Positions 23,220 to 28,129 of a DNA stretch of 28,755 nt are shown here, piece after piece (position 1 is the first letter of the stretch; the number at the start of each line of letters is the position of its first letter). The stretch comes from a virus. Below the pieces are notes generated by a model, which saw only the letters and a program-made list of their open reading frames with translations, was not told the origin of the DNA and did no database searches. The position numbers and the translations under genes are program-made. The DNA lies in the IMG/VR virus record IMGVR_UViG_3300036719_001263, positions 1-28,755 of that record; one strand, written 5' to 3'.

Positions 23220-23264
23220 CGCCATAAATGCCGCGCGACGGTTAGCCGCGCGGCTAATATGGCG
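23220..23264 (-). other. Large imperfect hairpin after the clamp-like gene
   Basis: The outer arms CGCCATA (23220-23226) and TATGGCG (23258-23264) pair over seven bases. A 3x3 internal loop separates them from an inner eight-base stem, GCCGCGCG (23230-23237) with CGCGCGGC (23247-23254). It begins immediately after the clamp-like gene stop on the - strand. No U-run follows, so it is more likely an RNA-stabilising or attenuating element than a full terminator. Confidence 0.6.
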
Positions 23265-23834
23265 TTAGGCGGCGATCGCGTCCTGCCATGCTGTATCAGG
23301 CGCTGTATGGCTCGACCGTATAGGCATCAGCACAGCAAATGCGCTTGGATAGAGCGGGAAGGTAACACCAGCCGGTGACTGTCCGTTATGGTGCAAATGC
23401 GCTTCTAACGAGCTTTTACCGCCTAACAGCTTGCCGATCTTACCCATGTCCGCAACATAAGCAGGATTGAATTGTGCAACTTCACCGGACAGATCGCCGG
23501 TTGGAATAGCGCGACGCCAATCAGGAAACGATCCGTCGATCGACTGGCAGGACATGTCGCCGCAACGATTAGGGCTTATGTCGATCGTTTTGTTTTTATA
23601 ACCTGTCAGCGCGCGCTTGATAACGTCGCTAGGGATAATCCAACCTTTAAATTCGGGCATATCACTAACGTCGATCTTGCCACAGAATAGTCGGTGACCG
23701 TCGGTCGATACGACATAGCCTGTAGGATCCACATAAACGCCATTGAGATAATAGCGCGCTTGTTCTGTTGAAGCGCAGATCAGCGCAGCGCGCAATAGAT
23801 CGGCAGATATGGTGATTGTTGTTTCGTTAGTCAT
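23265..23834 (-). CDS. Beta sliding-clamp-like protein (DnaN type, shortened)
   Basis: A 189-residue protein. TEQARYYLNGVYVD (24-36), VVSTDGHRLF (41-50), the strand-helix GWIIPSDVIKRAL, DGSFPDWRR (100-108) and the closing VLMPIR (168-173) match signature sequences of bacterial DnaN domains II and III, where RYYLNG, TDGHRL, DGRFPDYRR and VMPMR occur. Domain I appears to be missing; bacterial clamps have about 366 residues. It may form a ring for the phage polymerase or interfere with the host clamp. AAAGGA precedes the ATG. It is flanked by two hairpins in the leftward early block. Confidence 0.8.
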   Translation of the reverse strand: MTNETTITISADLLRAALICASTEQARYYLNGVYVDPTGYVVSTDGHRLFCGKIDVSDMPEFKGWIIPSDVIKRALTGYKNKTIDISPNRCGDMSCQSIDGSFPDWRRAIPTGDLSGEVAQFNPAYVADMGKIGKLLGGKSSLEAHLHHNGQSPAGVTFPLYPSAFAVLMPIRSSHTAPDTAWQDAIAA

Positions 23835-23857
23835 TTTACTGTCCTTTACTGTATTGT

Positions 23858-23881
23858 AAGGCCGGCGGGATTGCCGGCCTT
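23858..23881 (-). other. Perfect 9-bp GC-rich hairpin upstream of the clamp gene
   Basis: AAGGCCGGC (23858-23866) pairs with GCCGGCCTT (23873-23881) with a six-base loop. It lies between the stop of the 111-residue gene and the clamp start on the - strand. No U-tract follows, so it may slow rather than stop transcription, or protect mRNA ends. Confidence 0.65.
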
Positions 23882-23887
23882 GGGTTG

Positions 23888-24223
23888 TTATGCGTCTACA
23901 GGTTGCGCTGCCTCAAACATGCGCTGGCAGATATCGTTGTCTGTGTGATCGGCAATTAGGCAGCTGCCGTCCTCTTCGTTGCCGTAAACAAGATAGAACG
24001 TTCCGACGCAATCGCCGGTAGGCGCATACATACGCAGCGTATCTTCGCCGGTCGTCGCTAGGGCGTCTAAAACAGTCTTTAGGCGCCATGCTTTTGTCAC
24101 CGTCCACTCTTCGCCGTCATACACACTGACAGACAATTCACGATCGAGAGCTGCCTTAACTAATTTACGCGCGACGCGCGCTTCGCCAATGGTGGCGTAT
24201 TGATGTAAACAAGATGTCGTCAT
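23888..24223 (-). CDS. Hypothetical early-type protein
   Basis: A 111-residue protein. The pattern (starting MTTSCLHQYATIGEARVARKL, then SVYDGEEWTVTKAW, then LRMYAPTGDCVGTFYLVYGN) suggests a small alpha/beta fold with an acidic tail and no membrane span. It begins after CTGGAGTGAGAACCA, the extended ribosome-binding sequence shared by several genes of this block. Hairpins sit at both ends. I do not recognise the family. Confidence 0.7.
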   Translation of the reverse strand: MTTSCLHQYATIGEARVARKLVKAALDRELSVSVYDGEEWTVTKAWRLKTVLDALATTGEDTLRMYAPTGDCVGTFYLVYGNEEDGSCLIADHTDNDICQRMFEAAQPVDA

Positions 24224-24248
24224 TGGTTCTCACTCCAGTTGAAAAGGT

Positions 24249-24274
24249 CAGCGTGGCGCAGCTGCACCACGCTG
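24249..24274 (-). terminator. Hairpin with short U-tract, possible attenuator
   Basis: CAGCGTGG (24249-24256) pairs with CCACGCTG (24267-24274) with a ten-base loop. On the - strand the stem is followed by ACCTTTTC, a short U-run. It lies between the first and second genes of the leftward block and may reduce, rather than end, downstream transcription. Confidence 0.5.
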
Positions 24275-24281
24275 CATAGGT

Positions 24282-24503
24282 TTACCATTCGCCGCCAGCG
24301 GCGCGGACTTCGTCGCGGCGCTCTGCCAGCGGCGCAAGCGCAGCGCGGACATTGGCGATTGCTTGCGCGATCGTTTCTGCGCCGTCGAGACATTCGAGAA
24401 TGTCGCCGTCTGACCAGCATTCGACAACATAGTCCCAACCGTCAGATTCGTATGTCCGCAGCGCGTGATTGCGGACGGCGTTTATAAGGTCTTGTTCGTT
24501 CAT
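24282..24503 (-). CDS. First gene of leftward early block, unknown function
   Basis: A 73-residue acidic protein (starting MNEQDLINAVRNHALRTYES, then DYVVECWSDGDILECLDGAE) with two helices around a short strand. It is the first gene downstream of the 864-bp control region and so probably the most strongly expressed early product. TAGGAGTGAACGAC precedes the ATG at 24503; the longer frame to 24539 lacks a ribosome-binding site. First-expressed phage genes often act against the host, but nothing here shows that directly. Confidence 0.68.
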   Translation of the reverse strand: MNEQDLINAVRNHALRTYESDGWDYVVECWSDGDILECLDGAETIAQAIANVRAALAPLAERRDEVRAAGGEW

Positions 24504-24546
24504 GTCGTTCACTCCTACAGCGTCATGCTGTGCCCTCATTCTACAC

Positions 24547-24684
24547 AGTTTGAGGGTATATAAAAGACACTATTTTGCATCGCCATGTCGATTTTCCAGA
24601 TTTGCACTAAATTGTGTGGCATTTTAGCACTACCCTCTAAAACCGATTTTAAAGCCCATACAGCGCGATTTGAGTTTGAGGGTA
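24547..24684. repeat. AGTTTGAGGGTA repeats beside the early block
   Basis: The 12-mer AGTTTGAGGGTA occurs at 24547-24558 and 24673-24684, and a related inverted copy (CTACCCTCTAAA) at 24630-24641. The first copy overlaps an AT-rich stretch (TATATAA) suited to the leftward early promoter. They may be operators for a phage regulator. A GGCATTTTAG 10-mer also occurs twice (24618-24627 and 24773-24782). Confidence 0.6.
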
Positions 24685-24777
24685 GTCTAACACCTAAAGA
24701 GGGCAAGTCTCAAAAGGTTCTGGTTCTGTTCTATCTCTGTTCCAATAGCCTAGAATCGCCTAGAAAAGACCAGGCAT

Positions 24778-24861
24778 TTTAGGGTGAAAATAAATCTGTG
24801 GATAAGTTATGTGCTGAAATAGGCGGAATAGTCATGAGTTAGGCTATGTTTTCACCCTAAA
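24778..24861. repeat. 13-bp inverted repeat enclosing the DnaA box
   Basis: TTTAGGGTGAAAA (24778-24790) and TTTTCACCCTAAA (24849-24861) are perfect inverted copies separated by 58 bases. The spacer holds the DnaA box. They could bind a dimeric protein with DNA looping, or form a large stem when melted. Confidence 0.75.
24797..24805 (-). promoter_or_regulatory. Consensus DnaA box
   Basis: TGTGGATAA on the + strand is the exact complement of the bacterial DnaA box TTATCCACA. It lies in the AT-rich repeat region, next to iteron-like units and inside the 13-bp inverted repeat. One nine-base match can arise by chance, but this setting makes it meaningful. Confidence 0.65.
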
Positions 24862-24954
24862 TAGCCTAGGAAAAAGTAACGGATTACGGCGCGTCTTGGA
24901 GATAGTTAGGCGATCTAGGCTATTGGTTATGTAGTCACTATCAAAAATAAAAAT

Positions 24955-24971
24955 GTTATATAGAATATAAC
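24955..24971. repeat. Hairpin-forming inverted repeat GTTATAT-AGA-ATATAAC
   Basis: Seven-base perfect arms around a three-base centre in an AT-only region of the control stretch. It may mark an easily melted site. Confidence 0.6.
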
Positions 24972-25037
24972 CTATACGGTTAGCGTTGTATTCGTGGCGA
25001 TTGAAAACCGATAGCCTAGATCGCCTAGATCGCCTAG

Positions 25038-25057
25038 ACTTTACGTTAACGTAAAGT
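25038..25057. repeat. Perfect 20-bp palindrome
   Basis: ACTTTACGTTAACGTAAAGT is identical to its own reverse complement with no loop. It directly follows the three tandem GCCTAGA units. A gapless 20-bp palindrome is typical of a dimer-binding operator. Confidence 0.85.
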
Positions 25058-25103
25058 AGCAACTCAACTCATCGCCGACTTGCAAACGCATAGCCTAGAC
25101 CGC

Positions 25104-25121
25104 CAATTGTGTTAACAATTG
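25104..25121. repeat. Inverted repeat CAATTGT-gtta-ACAATTG
   Basis: Seven-base perfect arms with a four-base spacer, starting immediately after the last iteron-like unit. Its spacing from the 20-bp palindrome, centre to centre, is about 65 bases. Confidence 0.75.
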
Positions 25122-25155
25122 TAAACTCTAATCCAGCCAGCAAAATGTGTTTTTA

Positions 25156-25171
25156 CTAACATCGATGTTAG
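25156..25171. repeat. Perfect 16-bp palindrome
   Basis: CTAACATCGATGTTAG equals its own reverse complement. It lies about 50 bases to the right of the previous inverted repeat. A further smaller one, CGTGAC-t-GTCACG, follows at 25263-25275. Confidence 0.8.
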
Positions 25172-25232
25172 CAGGAAAGGAAAGGCCAACCCAGAATCTA
25201 GCAGCAAGAACAAATCCAGAACGCGTCGAGCA

Positions 25233-25252
25233 GGGGGGTGGGGGGCGTAGGG
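25233..25252 (+). other. G-run tract, possible G-quadruplex or packaging signal
   Basis: Six G, one T, six G, CGTA and three G in 20 bases, the only such tract in the window. It could fold into a G-quadruplex. Its place about 115 bases upstream of the small terminase gene fits where cos or pac recognition DNA often lies, but there is no direct evidence of cleavage here. Confidence 0.4.
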
Positions 25253-25330
25253 CCGAGCGCCGCGTGACTGTCACGGGCACGGTACGCAAACAATTTTTAT
25301 TTTTTTAAAATGTCACTGCATCAAAGCCTG

Positions 25331-25359
25331 TTGCGTATCTGCGCCCAGTAGATTAGTAT
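25331..25359 (+). promoter_or_regulatory. Promoter for the terminase/late genes
   Basis: TTGCGT (25331-25336) and TAGTAT (25354-25359) are separated by 17 bases, a fair sigma70-type pair. The -10 hexamer ends only eight bases before the ATG at 25368, so the RNA would start at or next to the start codon. Confidence 0.55.
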
Positions 25360-25367
25360 GCGGCCCA

Positions 25368-25868
25368 ATGACATTTTACTCACTGCCATTTACGCCAGAG
25401 CGGACGCAGGCCACCGAGTCGCGGCTAGAGGCGATATACACCGCTGCCCGCTACGGCCTGAAGGGTGACAGCCTCGCTATGGCGGCTGGCATGACCCCAC
25501 GGCAATTCCGCGTGCTGGCCGACGCTGACCCGCTGGTCGAGATGGCCGAGATCAAAGGTCGCAGCGACGGCGAGTACACAGCGGCTAAGACCATGTACGA
25601 AGCGGCGCGCGATGGCGACAGCAAGGCCGCGCTGGAGATACTAAAGCATCAGCACGGCTGGGTAGCCAAGCAGCAGATCGACGTAAACATCGACCAACAG
25701 ATAAGCATTACAGGCGCGCTGGAAAAAGCACAGACGCGCGTCATCGAGGGGCTGTACACTGACGTGACGCCCCGCCTAGAGGATAACACACATGCAGCAG
25801 CCGATATATTCAGCGCAAGACGAGATGGAGTTGATGGCGCGGCTGTGGTCGCCCACACTAAAGGATGA
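25368..25868 (+). CDS. Terminase small subunit
   Basis: A 166-residue protein immediately upstream of the large terminase. The N-terminal helical region (RLEAIYTAARYGLKGDSLAM then AAGMTPRQFRVLADADP) looks like the helix-turn-helix DNA-recognition head of TerS proteins. The middle (EYTAAKTMYEAARDGDSKAA, then LEILKHQHGW) is the expected oligomerisation helix pair, with a family-typical KHQHGW motif. It would form a ring that binds the packaging site and regulates the motor. No Shine-Dalgarno sequence precedes the ATG (GCGGCCCA). Its last 77 bases also code for the start of the large subunit. Confidence 0.87.
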   Translation: MTFYSLPFTPERTQATESRLEAIYTAARYGLKGDSLAMAAGMTPRQFRVLADADPLVEMAEIKGRSDGEYTAAKTMYEAARDGDSKAALEILKHQHGWVAKQQIDVNIDQQISITGALEKAQTRVIEGLYTDVTPRLEDNTHAAADIFSARRDGVDGAAVVAHTKG

Positions 25869-27327
25869 CCCCCTAGCATTTGTGCTGTACACATTCCCGT
25901 GGGGCCAAGCCGGCACACCGCTAGAACATTTCCCCGGACCGCGCAAATGGCAACGCCAGATACTTGGCGATTTGCGTGACCACATCAAGGCGAACAACGG
26001 CAAGGTTGACTTTGACACAGCGCGACTGGCGATTGCGTCAGGACGCGGTATCGGTAAGTCGGCGCTGGTGTCATGGCTCACCATCTGGATGCTGTCATCA
26101 AGGATCGGCAGCACTACCATCGTGTCGGCAAACTCCGAAGCGCAGTTGCGCTCCGTCACATGGGCAGAAATTACTAAGTGGCTGGCGATGTCACTCAACA
26201 GTCATTGGTTTGAAATAGCAGCCACACGCATCATGCCAGCCAAGTGGCTGACGGAACTGGTCGAGCGCGACCTGAAGAAAGGCACGCGCTACTGGTCAGT
26301 CGAAGGCCGGCTGTGGTCAGAAGAGAACCCTGACGCATACGCTGGTGTCCACAACTTCGACGGTGTAATGCTGATCTTTGACGAAGCCAGCGGTATTCCA
26401 GACTCGATCTGGTCCGTATCGGATGGTTTCTTCACAGAGAACACACCACATAGGTTCCATCTGGCCTTCTCCAACCCGCGGCGTAACACAGGCTATTTCT
26501 ACGAGACGTTCCACAGCAAGCGGGCGTTCTGGACAACACGCACCATCGACGCCCGTGATGTCGAGGGTACAGACAAAAACCTGTACCAGCGCATCATCGA
26601 CGAGTACGGGCCAGACAGCTACCAAGCCAGCGTCGAAGTCTACGGTAACTTCCCGTCAGAAGGTGACGATCAGTTCATTGGCAGCAATCTGGTTGATGAT
26701 GCCATGAAGCGCCCACCCATCAAAGATGACAGCGCGCCCATCGTAATAGGTGTGGACCCTGCACGCTTCGGGGCGGACGCCACCGTCATCGCCATACGGC
26801 AGGGCCGTGACATCTTGGAACTGCGGAGACACCGCGGGGCTGACACTATGGAAGTGGCTGGGTACGTCATTGACGCTATAGAGCAGTTCAAGCCTGCGTT
26901 GGTCTGCATCGACGAAGGCGGGTTAGGCGCCGGCGTCGTGGACCGGCTGAAGGAACAGCGGTACAAAATACGCGGCGTGAACTTCGGCAATAAGGCCAAG
27001 AACCAGATCATGTGGGGTAACAAGCGCGCAGAGATGTGGGGCGCCATGCGGGATTGGCTCAAGACGGCGCACATCCCCAACGACAGGTTCCTGAAAACTG
27101 ACCTCATCAGCCCGCGCACCAAGCCGGACAGCAAGGGGACGCTGTTCCTTGAAAGCAAGAAAGATATGAAGTCACGCGGGCTGGCGTCGCCTGACGCAGC
27201 GGACGCCATAGCGGTGACATTTGCCTTTCCTGTAGCGTCACAGGATTTTCGACAAGGACGCGTTGACAGACGCTCGTCAAGCGGGTATTCTCCCGCCGGA
27301 GTATCTACAAGCTGGATGGGCAGTTAA
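25792..27327 (+). CDS. Terminase large subunit (ATPase and nuclease)
   Basis: A 511-residue packaging motor. The ATPase domain has Walker A SGRGIGKS (residues 83-90) and Walker B LIFDE (194-198, with Glu198 as the catalytic carboxylate). The C-terminal RNase H-like nuclease has Asp322 in IGVDPARFGAD, Asp374 in VCIDEGG and Asp468/Asp471 in SPDAADAI. The motor moves DNA into the procapsid and cuts it. The start at ATG 25792, within the small terminase gene, is supported by AGAGG eight bases upstream; an in-frame ATG at 25825 is the fallback. The stop overlaps the next gene (TAATG). Confidence 0.95.
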   Translation: MQQPIYSAQDEMELMARLWSPTLKDDPLAFVLYTFPWGQAGTPLEHFPGPRKWQRQILGDLRDHIKANNGKVDFDTARLAIASGRGIGKSALVSWLTIWMLSSRIGSTTIVSANSEAQLRSVTWAEITKWLAMSLNSHWFEIAATRIMPAKWLTELVERDLKKGTRYWSVEGRLWSEENPDAYAGVHNFDGVMLIFDEASGIPDSIWSVSDGFFTENTPHRFHLAFSNPRRNTGYFYETFHSKRAFWTTRTIDARDVEGTDKNLYQRIIDEYGPDSYQASVEVYGNFPSEGDDQFIGSNLVDDAMKRPPIKDDSAPIVIGVDPARFGADATVIAIRQGRDILELRRHRGADTMEVAGYVIDAIEQFKPALVCIDEGGLGAGVVDRLKEQRYKIRGVNFGNKAKNQIMWGNKRAEMWGAMRDWLKTAHIPNDRFLKTDLISPRTKPDSKGTLFLESKKDMKSRGLASPDAADAIAVTFAFPVASQDFRQGRVDRRSSSGYSPAGVSTSWMGS

Positions 27328-27593
27328 TGGCAGACAAGAAAAAATCTGTGTCGTTGTCCGTAGGCCGGGGTGAAAAGCTGCCTGTATCTAAGGGTGCAGG
27401 GCTTACAGCCGCTGGTAGAGCAAAGTATAATGCTGCAACCGGCAGCAAGTTAAAAGCGCCTGCGCCCAGCCCGAAGACAAAGGCTGATGCAGGACGCAAA
27501 GCATCATTCTGCGCCCGCATGGGTGCAGTAGCAGCTAAAGCTAAGAATGGCGAACGTGCCAAAGCTAGTTTGAAAAGGTGGAAATGCCCATGA
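27327..27593 (+). CDS. Lysine-rich small protein (DUF6321-like)
   Basis: An 88-residue, strongly basic protein with the motifs SLSVGRGEKLPVSKGAGLTA, GRAKYNAATGSKLKAP and KASFCARMGAV, ending RAKASLKRWKC. This set of motifs is conserved in a phage family I know as DUF6321, of unknown role. It overlaps the large terminase stop by one base. The charge suggests contact with DNA, perhaps during packaging. Confidence 0.78.
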   Translation: MADKKKSVSLSVGRGEKLPVSKGAGLTAAGRAKYNAATGSKLKAPAPSPKTKADAGRKASFCARMGAVAAKAKNGERAKASLKRWKCP

Positions 27594-27751
27594 AACCCGG
27601 TCTATATGCCAACATCAACGCCAAGAAAGCCCGCATCGCCGCTGGATCAGGCGAAAAAATGCGTAAGCCGGGCACTAAAGGCGCCCCTACAGCCAAAGCG
27701 TTCAAAGAGAGCGCCAAAACCGCTAAAAAACCAGCTAAGAAGGGTAAGTAA
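27584..27751 (+). CDS. Lysine-rich small protein, KPGLYANI type
   Basis: A 55-residue protein (MPMKPGLYANINAKKARIAA, then GSGEKMRKPGTKGAPTAKAF, then a Lys/Ala tail). The motifs KPGLYANI, AGSGEKMRKPG and KGAPT are typical of small basic proteins near phage terminase genes. The start at 27584 follows AAGG by five bases; ATG 27590 is a second choice. It overlaps the previous gene by ten bases and was too short for routine calling. Confidence 0.75.
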   Translation: MPMKPGLYANINAKKARIAAGSGEKMRKPGTKGAPTAKAFKESAKTAKKPAKKGK

Positions 27752-27982
27752 ATGCCAGCTAATAAGTTCACCAAAGCCCTGTACAAGTCTGGTACTGTCA
27801 AGGCTGAACGCAACGCAGAGATGCTCCGCGAACGCCTGAAGTCACCCATGCCAAAAGAAGGCACGACAAGCGCAGCCGGCGGACGCGCTCCCGTTAAAAT
27901 GCCGAAACCTGTACAGAAACCTGTACAGGTCACACGCACAACCGTGAACATGAAGCCCACACCGGCAAAGAAGAAGAAATAA
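27752..27982 (+). CDS. Lysine/proline-rich small protein
   Basis: A 76-residue basic protein with a helical start ([20 protein letters not shown]), then a Pro/Lys-rich tail with the doublet KPVQKPVQV and the end PAKKKK. It is adjacent to the previous stop (TAAATG) with AGAAGGGTAAG as a ribosome-binding site. It probably is disordered at the C-terminus. Function is unknown. Confidence 0.7.
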   Translation: MPANKFTKALYKSGTVKAERNAEMLRERLKSPMPKEGTTSAAGGRAPVKMPKPVQKPVQVTRTTVNMKPTPAKKKK

Positions 27983-27983
27983 A

Positions 27984-28124
27984 GTGCCTTTGGTCAAGTC
28001 GCCCAGCAAAGCCGCGTTCCGCAAGAACATCAAGGCCGAGGTAAAAGCCGGAAAACCTGTCAAACAGGCGGTCGCAATCGCGTATAGCGTAAAACGTGAA
28101 GCCGCCAAAAAAGGTAAAAAGTAA
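27984..28124 (+). CDS. Small basic protein, AIAYSVKRE type
   Basis: A 46-residue protein that starts at GTG and reads [20 protein letters not shown], then [19 protein letters not shown] and ends AAKKGKK. The motif [17 protein letters not shown] is widespread in small phage proteins near the terminase and portal. The purine-rich AAGAAGAAG stretch precedes the GTG. It was missed by length and start-codon rules but is convincing from this motif. Confidence 0.8.
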   Translation: MPLVKSPSKAAFRKNIKAEVKAGKPVKQAVAIAYSVKREAAKKGKK

Positions 28125-28129
28125 CCGCA

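Larger units (their letters stand above)
24745..25104. repeat. Iteron-like GCCTAGA repeat array (putative origin)
   Basis: The unit ATAGCCTAGA, often followed by TCGCCTAGA, is repeated on both strands. Direct copies lie at 24748 and 24758 (ten-base step), 24861, and 25014, 25023 and 25032 (nine-base step, three in tandem), and 25090. Inverted copies lie at 24840-24847 (TAGGCTAT) and 24906-24926. About ten core units fall within 360 bases of AT-rich DNA with no convincing gene. The arrangement resembles iterons bound by replication initiators, and the DnaA box and palindromes in the same region strengthen this reading. A cluster of operators is the main alternative. Confidence 0.7.

Noticed and set aside
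24585-24782. A 65-residue + strand frame in the control region
   Set aside because: It has no ribosome-binding site, spans several repeat elements (GAGGGTA boxes and GCCTAGA units), and its composition is unlike the neighbouring genes.
24844-25062. A 72-residue - strand frame across the GCCTAGA repeats
   Set aside because: Its Arg/Ser-rich product comes from reading the iteron-like array and palindrome; there is no ribosome-binding site and it is more likely a by-product of the repeats.
24745-25104. CRISPR array
   Set aside because: Repeat units are only 7-19 bases, occur in both orientations and have irregular or no spacers; no cas gene is nearby. The Cas4-like nuclease at 14261 belongs to the phage DUF2800 type.
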